In this document: positions 1 to 7,717 of the stretch, piece by piece
Layout: each line of letters begins with the position of its first letter
Position numbering within the stretch: the first letter of the stretch is position 1
Source of the DNA: Boseongicola sp.
Lineage (GTDB): Bacteria > Pseudomonadota > Alphaproteobacteria > Rhodobacterales > Rhodobacteraceae
Length of the DNA stretch: 44,465 nucleotides
Direction of reading: 5' to 3'
Assembly (NCBI GenBank): GCA_028824715.1
Contig: JAPPCV010000079.1
Location: 1 to 44,465, forward strand
The notes under the pieces: model-generated
Databases searched by the model: none
What the model saw: only the letters and a program-made list of their open reading frames with translations
What the model was told of the DNA's origin: nothing
Program-made: the position numbers and the translations under genes

Positions 1-3
1 GCC

Positions 4-234
4 CTAAGGATGCGCTTCTGCAGATCCGTCAATGGCATTGCAGATCCCCTCGAGCTTGCGGGCGAAAGCGTATTCCTCCTTCCAGCCGTGCAGCCTGAGC
101 CGGCGGGCAACAATTCGGAGATTCTCGGTGTTGGGATTGTCAACCGGGCTCATGTTCCAGAGACACTTGGTCCCGTATCGACGGTACGCTTCAAGATACG
201 CATCCCGCATTTCCTGGTGTAAACTTCCGGTCAT
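4..234 (-). CDS. Small conserved-looking hypothetical protein (76 aa)
   Basis: I do not recognise a named family. The frame is open further upstream, but residues before this ATG look like random GC-rich translation, while from here the protein is balanced and well composed (Trp-Asn-Met core, then Arg-rich helices). A segment around residues 10-25 rich in Tyr and Arg and a helical second half suggest a small soluble alpha-helical protein. The stop codon lies three bases inside the window edge, so the gene is complete, but its downstream neighbour is not visible. It points away from the catabolic genes and probably belongs to a different unit. Confidence 0.5.
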   Translation of the reverse strand: MTGSLHQEMRDAYLEAYRRYGTKCLWNMSPVDNPNTENLRIVARRLRLHGWKEEYAFARKLEGICNAIDGSAEAHP

Positions 235-918
235 CGCTTCACCGCCGGCCGACATTGATCGCCAACACTTTTTCCGCCAAGAACGGCGGGGGCTTTCGAG
301 AGGCATCGCGCCTCGAATTGAGGCTACGAAACTGTGCCGGAAAGACAAGCGCGGTCGTGGCGCCCCGATTTGCTGCCCGCCTCGGTGAACGGAACTTGGT
401 CACTTCGCCCGGTGGGGCGGTGTACTGGAGCGTGGCTGATCACGCGAAAATTGCTGCCAGACTCTCGAACGTGAGCCGGTCGGACCGAGCGCCTCGTGTC
501 CGGCGACAGGTGCTGCACATGCCGGCAACGCATGGCCAGGGCTGCATCGCGCAAGGGCCGGGCTCTGCTGAAGTTGCGACCTGCTCCTTTCCCGCTTTGA
601 GATGTCGGGCCGGCGATTCGGACCGGGGAGGGCGGGAACGTCTCTGTCTCTTGATCAGGCATTGCGCCATCGCGCCCCTTGCCGCGATGATCGATGCGGG
701 CACCCTGCCGGAAGACGAACTGGAGATCCATGATGGGGTGTCGGCCGGTTGCCCATGTCTGACATGGCTGCCTGCACGCACGGAATGGAATTCATGGGCG
801 GATCGCTGGTCCACGGGCTTGATGAAGCCTCTGTGCGCTGTCCAACGGAGCGCGGATCGGTCAAAGGAATGTCGAATGACCAAGTCAAGAGAGGAACTGC
901 AGATTGAGGGACATGGTC
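235..918. other. Intergenic stretch without a supportable gene
   Basis: About 680 bases between the small minus-strand gene and the promoter of the acyl-CoA dehydrogenase operon. Frames are open on both strands, but their translations are rich in Arg, Ser, Cys and Pro, overlap each other and show no domain or start signal I trust. It may be a decayed gene or a long leader region. Only the promoter and operator at its right end are interpretable. Confidence 0.4.
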
Positions 919-948
919 TTGACTGCAACTGCCGGAGGCGGCTAAAGT
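919..948 (+). promoter_or_regulatory. Putative sigma70 promoter of the acyl-CoA dehydrogenase operon
   Basis: A -35 like TTGACT (919-924), an 18-base spacer and a -10 like TAAAGT (943-948). The -10 overlaps the left arm of the palindrome at 946-963, the usual geometry for repression by blocking RNA polymerase. The start codon follows at 977. Confidence 0.45.
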
Positions 949-963
949 AACCATACAGTTACT
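946..963. promoter_or_regulatory. 18-bp palindromic operator, site A
   Basis: AGTAACCATACAGTTACT has perfect 6-base arms (AGTAAC / GTTACT). The same motif recurs at 15643, 15745 and 19973 in front of functionally linked genes. TetR-family dimers bind palindromes of this size, and the TetR gene at 5633-6271 is the obvious candidate. That assignment is inference. Confidence 0.65.
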
Positions 964-976
964 AACAGGACTCTCG

Positions 977-2122
977 ATGCAGCTTTCCGACACGAATGCG
1001 CAGGTTCGTGACGCGGCGCGTGCCTTTGCCGAAAACGCGATACGCCCCATCGCGCAGGAACTTGACGCTGAAGAGCGGTTTCCAGGCGAACTCTACGAGG
1101 AGATGGGCAAGCTCGGTCTCTTCGGGATCAGCGTTCCGGAAGAGATGGGAGGTCCTGGACTGGACACGTTGGCCTACGCGCTGGTCATGGAGGAGCTCTC
1201 TCGGGGATATGCCTCGGTCGCAGACCAGTGCGGGTTGATCGAGCTGATCGCGACCCTTCTTGTGCAGCACGGCACTGCGGGACAGCGCGAGCGCCTGCTC
1301 AGCGACGTGATGGCTGCACGGACCAGGGTTGCCTATTGCATAACGGAGGCGGAGGCAGGGACCGATGTTTCTGCAATCCGCACCGAAGCGGTTCGTGACG
1401 GCGAAGGGTGGATCCTGAACGGCAGCAAGATCTGGATACACAACGCGCCGGTGGCTGATGTCGGCTTGGTTCTGGCCCGCACGGACCGGGAGGCCGGGCA
1501 TCGGGGCATGTCAATCTTCATTGTCGACCTCCACGCCTCGGGAGTCGAGAGGGGTCCCAAGGAGCACAAGATGGGCCAGCGGGCCAGCCAGGTAGGGGCG
1601 CTGGCCTTCTCCGACGTGCGACTCGCAGATGATGCGCTTCTGGGCGATGAGGGCCGGGGCTTTTACATCATGATGAGCGTGCTCAACAAGGGGCGCGTTG
1701 GCATTGGTGCGCTCGCCGTCGGCATTGCCCAGGCGGGCCTGGAGGCCGCGCTGGGATATGCGCAGGAACGCCGCCAGTTCAAGCAGGCGATTGCGGAATT
1801 CCAGGGCGTCCAGTTCATGCTCGCTGACATGGCAAAGGACATCCAGGCCGCGCGCCTCCTCGTCCATTCGGCGGCGGAAAGAGTCGACCAGGGCCAGGAC
1901 CCGACAATGGCCTGCAGCATGGCGAAGTGCTTTGCTAGCGACATTGCGGTGCAGCGCACGGCGGATGCAGTTCAGGTCTTCGGCGGTTCAGGGTATATCA
2001 AGGGCATGGAAGTGGAGCGGCTGTACCGAGATGCCAAGATCACGCAGATCTACGAGGGCACGAACCAGATTCAGCGCACGATCATTGCGCGCGAGCTCCT
2101 GAAGAACGGCGCGCAGACGTGA
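977..2122 (+). CDS. Acyl-CoA dehydrogenase
   Basis: FAD flavoprotein that puts a trans-2,3 double bond into an acyl-CoA and passes electrons to ETF. At 381 aa it has the usual length of the short/medium-chain family. The helical N-domain, the middle beta-domain (including the AYCITEAEAGTD segment) and the C-terminal helical domain are all present. The catalytic base motif YEGTNQIQ puts the general-base Glu near residue 359, the short-chain/isovaleryl position or close to it. First gene of an operon overlapping the SDR by four bases, with an operator-controlled promoter just upstream. In this company the substrate is more likely an acyl-CoA derived from a sugar acid or branched hydroxy acid than a fatty acid. 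Confidence 0.92.
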   Translation: MQLSDTNAQVRDAARAFAENAIRPIAQELDAEERFPGELYEEMGKLGLFGISVPEEMGGPGLDTLAYALVMEELSRGYASVADQCGLIELIATLLVQHGTAGQRERLLSDVMAARTRVAYCITEAEAGTDVSAIRTEAVRDGEGWILNGSKIWIHNAPVADVGLVLARTDREAGHRGMSIFIVDLHASGVERGPKEHKMGQRASQVGALAFSDVRLADDALLGDEGRGFYIMMSVLNKGRVGIGALAVGIAQAGLEAALGYAQERRQFKQAIAEFQGVQFMLADMAKDIQAARLLVHSAAERVDQGQDPTMACSMAKCFASDIAVQRTADAVQVFGGSGYIKGMEVERLYRDAKITQIYEGTNQIQRTIIARELLKNGAQT

Positions 2123-2889
2123 GCGGACAGGCGGCGCTTGTGACCGGGTCGACGCGAGGCATCGGTCTGGGCAGTGCCTTGGCCCTCGCCCGGCGGGGGT
2201 TCTCGGTGGCGGTGAACGGGCCAGCCGACGATGACGAGCTGGCGGCGGCAGTGGAGCGGGTCGCCGCAACAGGCGCGCGTGTTGCCGCTATGCCGCTTGA
2301 CGTTGCGGACCTCGATGCCCACGACGCCGCCGTAGCCAGCGCGGAAGACGCGATCGGCCCCCTGACCACGCTCGTGAACAATGCCGGCGCCGGCGTGATG
2401 CATCGCGGTGACCCCGTCGATGTCTCCGAGCAAAGCTGGGACCGGTGCATGACGGTCAATGCCAAGGCGATGTTCTTCATGACGCAGGCATTTGCAAGAA
2501 GACTGCTTGCCCGGAATCGGGACGCATCGCTCTTCCATTCCATCATCAACGTCACGTCGGCCAATGCGGAGGCGGTCGCGGTCACGCGCGCGGAATATTG
2601 CGCGTCAAAGGCGGGAGCGGCAATGGTTTCCAAGGCTTGGGCGGTGCGGCTCGGCACCGAAGGCATTGCAGTCTATGACGTGAGGCCAGGGCTCATTGAC
2701 ACGGACATGACTTCGCCGGTGATCAAGGAGTATGCGCGGCGGGCAAAGAAGGGGCTGACGCTCGTTCCGCGCGTGGGACGGCCCGAGGAAGTGGGCGAAA
2801 TCATCGGCTCGCTCGCGTCCGGGAAGCTTCCCTACACGACCGGGCAGGTCATACATGCCGATGGCGGCATGCTGGTTCCGAGGTTTTGA
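2119..2889 (+). CDS. Short-chain dehydrogenase/reductase, FabG-like
   Basis: NAD(P)-dependent oxidoreductase of the classical SDR family, 256 aa. The Rossmann loop is TGSTRGIG (residues 9-16), NNAGAG follows near 87-92, and the catalytic tetrad reads Asn114, Ser147, Tyr160, Lys164 (YCASK). The C-terminal HADGG motif is typical of 3-oxoacyl-ACP reductase-like sugar or polyol dehydrogenases. The GTG start overlaps the acyl-CoA dehydrogenase stop (GTGA), implying translational coupling. It probably oxidises a hydroxyl on the pathway intermediate; the exact substrate cannot be read from sequence. Confidence 0.88.
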   Translation: MSGQAALVTGSTRGIGLGSALALARRGFSVAVNGPADDDELAAAVERVAATGARVAAMPLDVADLDAHDAAVASAEDAIGPLTTLVNNAGAGVMHRGDPVDVSEQSWDRCMTVNAKAMFFMTQAFARRLLARNRDASLFHSIINVTSANAEAVAVTRAEYCASKAGAAMVSKAWAVRLGTEGIAVYDVRPGLIDTDMTSPVIKEYARRAKKGLTLVPRVGRPEEVGEIIGSLASGKLPYTTGQVIHADGGMLVPRF

Positions 2890-2890
2890 G

Positions 2891-4042
2891 ATGAAGATTG
2901 CGCTTCCAGGCAGTGACGGCTCGCTCATGGACTACGCCGTTCAGGGCACGCCAATCGAGGCCGAGCCGCTCGGACCCGATCCGGTCCGGATCGTGTTTTC
3001 CGCGGCGCACGTGGTCGCAGATTCCCTTGCTGACAACGATCCGTCCGGGCTGGCAACGCTTGACTGGGAAGCGACAATGGCGTTTCGACGCCACTTGGCG
3101 GGTCTGGGGCTTGGCATCGCCGAGGCGATGGACACGGCCCAACGCGGGATGGGTCTCGACTGGCCGGCGGCGCTGGAACTCATTCGACGAACGAAGGCAG
3201 AGTTGCCCGACGCCCGCGTGTTCAATGGCTGCGGCACGGACCACCTGATGCCGGACGACGCGCAAAGTCTCGACGACGTGCGCCGCGCCTACATGGAGCA
3301 GGTCGAGGCAATTCAGGACATCGGCGGACGCCTGATCATCATGGCAAGCCGGGCGTTGGCGCGGGTCGCGGAGAGACCGGAAGACTACGTTCGGGTCTAC
3401 GGGGACGTGCTGGCGGCGTGCGACCGGCCGGTGATCCTTCATTGGCTGGGCGACATGTTCGACCCGGCGCTCGAGGGCTACTGGAGCAGCGATCGCTTCG
3501 AGGACGCGCTCGAAACGGTGCTCGCCGTCATCGACGGGAACGCCGCAAAGGTCGACGGCATCAAGGTCTCGCTCCTGGACAAGGCGAAGGAGATCGCCAT
3601 GCGCCGCCGCCTGCCGGAAGGCGTGAAGATGTACACGGGCGACGACTTCAACTACCCGGAGCTGATTGCCGGCGACGAAATCGGGTACAGCCATGCGCTG
3701 CTCGGCATCTTCGACCCGCTGGCCGTCGCCGCCAGCAAGGCTGTTGCCCAGTTGGGCCGAGGGGACGAGGCAGGCTTTCGCGCGACGCTGGATCCGACAG
3801 TGCCCTTCGCGCGCCTCGTTTTCCGTGCACCCACGCAGTACTACAAGACGGGCATCGTGTTCCTTGCATGGCTGAACGGTTTCCAGAACCACTTCGTGAT
3901 GCCCGGAGGTGCCCAGTCGATGCGGTCCCTGCCTTACTTTGTCGACTGCTTCCGATTGGCGGATCGGGCCGGCCTTCTGTCGGATCCGGATCGCGCCATT
4001 GCCCGGATGCGGACGCTCATGGGACTCTACGGCGTTGCGTGA
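2891..4042 (+). CDS. DUF993 family, dihydrodipicolinate-synthase-like aldolase
   Basis: A 383-aa protein of the DUF993 family (Pfam PF06187), related to the TIM-barrel class I aldolases of the DapA group. Residues 222-228 (DGIKVSL) match the strand carrying the Schiff-base lysine, making Lys225 the likely catalytic residue. PVILHWLGDMFD near 180-192 and GDDFNYPELI near 254-263 are further conserved-looking blocks. I chose the ATG one base after the SDR stop; earlier in-frame codons lie inside the SDR. A retro-aldol or dehydration step on a keto-deoxy compound is likely. It is paired with the isomerase-like gene that overlaps its end. Confidence 0.82.
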   Translation: MKIALPGSDGSLMDYAVQGTPIEAEPLGPDPVRIVFSAAHVVADSLADNDPSGLATLDWEATMAFRRHLAGLGLGIAEAMDTAQRGMGLDWPAALELIRRTKAELPDARVFNGCGTDHLMPDDAQSLDDVRRAYMEQVEAIQDIGGRLIIMASRALARVAERPEDYVRVYGDVLAACDRPVILHWLGDMFDPALEGYWSSDRFEDALETVLAVIDGNAAKVDGIKVSLLDKAKEIAMRRRLPEGVKMYTGDDFNYPELIAGDEIGYSHALLGIFDPLAVAASKAVAQLGRGDEAGFRATLDPTVPFARLVFRAPTQYYKTGIVFLAWLNGFQNHFVMPGGAQSMRSLPYFVDCFRLADRAGLLSDPDRAIARMRTLMGLYGVA

Positions 4043-4883
4043 CTTCACGAGCGATCTCGGCGCATTGGCCCTGAACACGGCGACGCTGGGTCACAACCTG
4101 GACGGCTACGGCGCAGGCTGGCCGGTGGAACGCGTGATTGACGCTTGCGCCGAGCGCGGCATTGGCGGGCTGGTGTTCTGGCGGCGCGAGATCGGCACCC
4201 GTGCGCAAGTCATCGGCGAGCGCGTCCGCGCCAGCGGCATGAAGGTAGTGGGGCTTTGCCGAACCCCGTACATCACCGGTCCTGGCGCTCCTGCAACGCT
4301 CGACGAAGCACGCGAGGCGGTGGACATGGCGGCCGCGCTGGGGACCGACGTGCTTACCATCGTCACCGGGGGCACGGAGCCTGGCACCAAAGGCGTCGAG
4401 GAAAGCCAGAAGCTGTTGTCGGAGCGCGTTGCAATCCTTGCGGAACACGCGGCAAGGTGCGGCGTGTGCCTGGCCCTGGAGCCCCTCAACCCGATGTTTG
4501 GCGGTAACAGGACATGCCTCTTCACCGTGGCCGAGGCCATCCGCATCTGCGACCAGATGGATGCGCAGAACGTGGGCGTGGCGGTCGACGTCTACCATGT
4601 CTGGTGGGACACGACCCTTTCCGACACGCTGAACGCCGCGGGCAGGCATCGAATCCTCGGATACCATCTGTGCGACTGGCTTGCCGACACCACCGACATG
4701 CTTCTGGATCGAGGCATGATGGGCGACGGCGTTGCGGACCTGAAGGGCATCCGCCTCGCCGTCGAGGGCGCGGGATACGATGGCGCGTGCGAGGTCGAGG
4801 TGTTTTCGGCCAGGAACTGGTGGCAACGCGATCCGGCGGAAGTCCTGGACACGGTCGTCGATAGGTTCAGGCACCGATGCTGA
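4035..4883 (+). CDS. Sugar phosphate isomerase/epimerase (xylose-isomerase-like TIM barrel)
   Basis: AP-endonuclease-2 / xylose-isomerase-like TIM barrel, 282 aa. Metal-ligand-type segments are visible: CLALEPLNP (Glu), VGVAVDVYHVWWD (Asp/His), LGYHLCDW (His) and CEVEVFS (Glu). The family interconverts aldoses, ketoses or keto-inositols, usually with a divalent metal. No ATG exists at a sensible place; a TTG at 4035, overlapping the DUF993 stop by eight bases, gives the right N-terminus (RDFTSDLGALALNTATLGHN). Residues coded upstream of it lie inside DUF993 and are not protein-like. Expected to act next to the DUF993 aldolase. Confidence 0.82.
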   Translation: MRDFTSDLGALALNTATLGHNLDGYGAGWPVERVIDACAERGIGGLVFWRREIGTRAQVIGERVRASGMKVVGLCRTPYITGPGAPATLDEAREAVDMAAALGTDVLTIVTGGTEPGTKGVEESQKLLSERVAILAEHAARCGVCLALEPLNPMFGGNRTCLFTVAEAIRICDQMDAQNVGVAVDVYHVWWDTTLSDTLNAAGRHRILGYHLCDWLADTTDMLLDRGMMGDGVADLKGIRLAVEGAGYDGACEVEVFSARNWWQRDPAEVLDTVVDRFRHRC

Positions 4884-5068
4884 CGGGTTTCGGATGCGAC
4901 GCGAGCCCTTGTCCGGGATGCCCCGCACGCAACCTGAAGAGGTTTTCGTTCTTGTCAGCGGTGGCTGGCGCCGCAAACGGCCCTGGTTCCGGCGGAACGA
5001 TCAAGTGAACGGCATGCGCGGTCGGGGCTGGCGTCGGAACCAAGGGACGCTTGCAGACGGAGGCTGCG

Positions 5069-5494
5069 ATGTATGCTAACGACGTGATCGCGCGCCACGG
5101 GCTGGAGCCCCATCCCGAGGGCGGGCACTATCGCGAGACCTTCCGCGCCGAGGCACCCATGGGTGGGCGAGGGGCCGTGTCCGCGATTTACTATCTCTTG
5201 AGAGCCGGAGAGACATCGGCGTGGCACCGCATCGACGCGGTCGAAATCTGGCACCACTATGCCGGCGCATCCCTGCGGCTTTCGCTCTGCTTCGATGGCC
5301 TGACGGTGACCGAGCGGCTGCTCGGCACGGTCGCCGGCACGGAACCGCACGCCGTTGTGCCGACAGGCTGCTGGCAGAGCGCGGTCTCCCTGGGCGAATG
5401 GACGCTTGTCGGTTGCACGGTCGCCCCTGCCTTCGAATTCTCCGGCTTTGAACTCGCTCCGACGGGATGGCGGCCTGGCATGTCGCTGACCTGA
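5069..5494 (+). CDS. Cupin family protein (DUF985/Cupin_5)
   Basis: A 141-aa single-domain cupin of the DUF985 (Cupin_5) type: LEPHPEGGHYRETF at the N-terminus, the AIYYLL strand, the W-H-R-I-D-A-V-E-I-W-H-H core and a C-terminal APAFEFSGFELA strand. Such proteins are small beta-barrels of unsettled function, sometimes compared with sugar epimerases. A TTG at 5051 is open, but ATG 5069 follows GGAGG (5059-5063) by five bases and is preferred. The 185-base gap after the isomerase leaves open whether it belongs to the same transcript. It converges with the TetR gene. Confidence 0.82.
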   Translation: MYANDVIARHGLEPHPEGGHYRETFRAEAPMGGRGAVSAIYYLLRAGETSAWHRIDAVEIWHHYAGASLRLSLCFDGLTVTERLLGTVAGTEPHAVVPTGCWQSAVSLGEWTLVGCTVAPAFEFSGFELAPTGWRPGMSLT

Positions 5495-5632
5495 TGCCGT
5501 GGCTGGCGGCGCGTCCCTGCCCAGTTGCCGGTCCCGGCATGCTGGCTGGCCACCTCATGACGGAGGCCCGTTGCGCGGAACTACGGCCCTGAAGTCCTGA
5601 CCTTCGGGCGCATGCAGGGCACGGCCACGTCG

Positions 5633-6271
5633 TCAGGCAAGCACGAGCCGCATGACGGTGTCGATGTTGAAGTCGAGACGGTTTTCGAGCGCCTTGGGGT
5701 CCATGAAGTCGCGTTCGAAAAGAATCGTGCCGGTGAACCGGTTTGTAAGGTAGTAGTAGCCGATGGCCGCGATCGTGATGTTGAGTTGCACGGGATCGAT
5801 GCCCGGACGGAAGACCCCGTCGGCGACACCGCGGTCAAGGACTTCCTGGACCATGCTGACAAACCTGCGGCTCGCCGACCGCAAACGGTCGGACTCCTTC
5901 AGGTGCTTGCCACGATGCAGGTTCGCGCTGTTGACCAGGGTGATGAATTCCGGGTTGTCGAGGTAGTACGCCCAAGTGAAACGGACAAGACGCTCAAGGG
6001 CCTCGCGAGGAGGCAGGTGGTCAAGCTCCAGTTCCTGTTCGGCGCCGCGAATGTCCAGGTAGGCATCCACGAGGACCGTGCGAAACAGGTCCTCCTTGCC
6101 TCCAAAATAGTGATAGATCATGCGCTTGTTGGCACAGGCCCTCTTTGCGATCTCGTCCACGCGCGCGCCGGCGAGACCGAGTCGCGCAAACTCCGACTTG
6201 GCGGCCGCAAGAATCCTGGCCCTTGTTGCGCTTGCGTCGCGTGCCCGAGGCTGTTCCTCCACAACTCTCAC
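5633..6271 (-). CDS. TetR/AcrR-family transcriptional regulator
   Basis: A 212-aa one-component repressor. The N-terminal helix-turn-helix spans about residues 15-62, with the signature helix reading NKRMIYHYFGGKEDLF. The C-terminal helical domain (about 80-210) should bind the inducer and dimerise. It is transcribed away from the sugar-binding protein gene at 6479. The intergenic region contains a degenerate version of the 18-bp palindrome found before several catabolic operons here, so I infer autoregulation plus control of the regulon. The ligand might be the imported compound or an acyl-CoA intermediate; sequence does not decide. Confidence 0.92.
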   Translation of the reverse strand: MRVVEEQPRARDASATRARILAAAKSEFARLGLAGARVDEIAKRACANKRMIYHYFGGKEDLFRTVLVDAYLDIRGAEQELELDHLPPREALERLVRFTWAYYLDNPEFITLVNSANLHRGKHLKESDRLRSASRRFVSMVQEVLDRGVADGVFRPGIDPVQLNITIAAIGYYYLTNRFTGTILFERDFMDPKALENRLDFNIDTVMRLVLA

Positions 6272-6321
6272 GTGCGCTCCTTCAAGTCCAGGGATCGCGT
6301 CACGCTCTTCTTATAACCCAC

Positions 6322-6351
6322 TTGACAGGAAAGAGAAGCAAGAAGTAACTA
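6322..6351 (+). promoter_or_regulatory. Putative sigma70 promoter of the CUT2 importer operon
   Basis: TTGACA (6322-6327), an 18-base spacer and TAACTA (6346-6351). The -10 overlaps the AGTAAC half-site at 6344-6349, repeating the arrangement upstream of the acyl-CoA dehydrogenase. The resulting leader to ATG 6479 would be about 120 bases. Confidence 0.45.
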
Positions 6352-6364
6352 ACTAGTGCGTTAC
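6344..6364. promoter_or_regulatory. Degenerate operator, site E
   Basis: A perfect left arm AGTAAC (6344-6349). The right side matches the 18-bp consensus only partly, while an intact GTTAC arm occurs at 6360-6364, ten rather than six bases away. It may be a weak or variant TetR site controlling both the TetR gene and the importer. Confidence 0.35.
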
Positions 6365-6478
6365 CGGCCGAATCGCTGCTGCTGCCCGCTGGCCGGGCAT
6401 GCCGGGGGGAATTCGGCCGCAAGCGAGACTGAACCAGAGCCTCATCCTGGGCTCGCGAAAAATGGGAGAGGAACGTCT

Positions 6479-7588
6479 ATGTCCTTCATCAAGAACTTCA
6501 TTGAGCAGGAGACGGTGTCACGTCGGAACTTCCTGCTTGCCTCGGCCTATGGCATTTCAGGTGCGGCGGCGATGCGCATGTTCGGCCCAACGCCGGTGCA
6601 GGCGGCAACCTTTGCCGATCCGACCATTGCCTGGTCCTACCGCAACCGGACGAACCCTTACTGGAACGAGATCGTGTCCGGCGGCGAGGCCTTCGTCGAG
6701 AGCCTCGGCAAGCCGAAGGAATTCCTGACGCACCTGATCAACGAGGGCTCGTCGGAGAAGTCGCTGGCCGATGTCAAGGCGCTGCTGGCAAAGACCAACG
6801 GCGAACTGGCTCTTGCCATCGACACGAACGACGCTCCGAACGCTCGCCCGGTGGTCGAGGCCTGCGTCGAGGCCGGGGCCTATGTGTCCACGCTCTGGAA
6901 CAAGACGGACGACCTGCACCCGTGGGATTTCGGCGACAACTATGTCAGTCACATGTCCTGGTCGGACGAAGGCCCTGCCGAACGCACTGCACGCATTCTG
7001 CTCGATGCGATCGGCGGAAAGGGCGGCGTCGTGCATCTTGGCGGCATCGCCTCGAACAACCCTGCGATCGAGCGCCTGGACGGCCTGAAGAACGCGCTGA
7101 AGGACTATCCGGACGTCGAGCTTCTCGACGCGCAGCCGGCCGACTGGGACACTCAGAAGGCGGCGCAGATCATGGCCTCGTTCATCACGCGCTACGGCGA
7201 CGAAATCACCGGCGTGCACTGCGCAAACGACACGATCGGCTACGGCGTTCTCGAGGCGCTTCGCGCCGAGGGCATGGACATACCGATCGTCACCTATGAC
7301 GGCAACCCGCAGGCGGTCGACCTAGTCGCCGAGGGCAAGATCCTGGCAACCGTCTTCACCAACCCGCATTGGGGCGGCGGCATCACCGCGTCGCTCGCCT
7401 ATCACGCTGCCGTCGGGCACTTCAAGCCGTCGGACGAGCCGCACGAGCATCGGGAGTTCTACGGGCCGACGATCTTCATCACGCCGGACGACGCGCGTGA
7501 GTTCAAGGCGAACTACCTTGACAACGTGCCGACCTACGACTGGCAGGACTTCTGGGGGCCGTCGAACGGCCAGATCATGTACAAGTGA
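6479..7588 (+). CDS. Tat-exported sugar-binding protein of a CUT2 ABC importer
   Basis: Periplasmic-binding-protein type 1 (ribose/inositol class), 369 aa. The N-terminus carries a twin-arginine signal (SRRNFLLAS, residues 13-21) and a hydrophobic stretch ending near AQAAT/VQAA. Tat export is less common for this class and suggests folding or assembly before export. The Peripla_BP_4 fold shows in NEGSSEKSLADVKALLAK, LALAIDTNDAP, GVVHLGGIASNNPAIERLDG and VHCANDTIGYGVLEALRAEG. ATG 6479 follows GGGAGAGG (6464-6471) and is preferred over the open GTG at 6356. First gene of the operon that continues with two permeases and an ATPase. Confidence 0.9.
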   Translation: MSFIKNFIEQETVSRRNFLLASAYGISGAAAMRMFGPTPVQAATFADPTIAWSYRNRTNPYWNEIVSGGEAFVESLGKPKEFLTHLINEGSSEKSLADVKALLAKTNGELALAIDTNDAPNARPVVEACVEAGAYVSTLWNKTDDLHPWDFGDNYVSHMSWSDEGPAERTARILLDAIGGKGGVVHLGGIASNNPAIERLDGLKNALKDYPDVELLDAQPADWDTQKAAQIMASFITRYGDEITGVHCANDTIGYGVLEALRAEGMDIPIVTYDGNPQAVDLVAEGKILATVFTNPHWGGGITASLAYHAAVGHFKPSDEPHEHREFYGPTIFITPDDAREFKANYLDNVPTYDWQDFWGPSNGQIMYK

Positions 7589-7604
7589 CAAGGTGACCAG
7601 TGGG

Positions 7605-7627
7605 CGCGGCCGGGCAAGCCGGCCGCG
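7605..7627 (+). terminator. Intercistronic hairpin after the binding-protein gene
   Basis: A perfect 9-bp stem (CGCGGCCGG / CCGGCCGCG) with a 5-base loop, 17 bases after the stop codon. There is no T-tract, so it is more likely an RNA-stability or attenuation element that raises binding-protein mRNA over the permease mRNA than a full terminator. Confidence 0.6.
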
Positions 7628-7717
7628 TCGCCTTGCCGAACACGCATCGGCTTGACTCTTGACAGGAACCCTGTTGCGGCCCTTCCAACGAGCGGGTCAG
7701 GCACGGAGGGCCGGACG

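Noticed and set aside
255-950. A 231-codon open frame on the plus strand before the acyl-CoA dehydrogenase
   Set aside because: Arg/Cys/Pro-rich translation without domains, overlapped by competing minus-strand frames, and its end runs into the promoter and operator.
2849-4078. A 409-codon minus-strand open frame
   Set aside because: Antisense to the DUF993 gene; His/Arg/Val-rich translation typical of a shadow frame.
5526-5539. TGCCGG-TC-CCGGCA palindrome between the cupin and TetR stops
   Set aside because: A two-base loop cannot form a stable hairpin and no T-tract is present; not called as a terminator.
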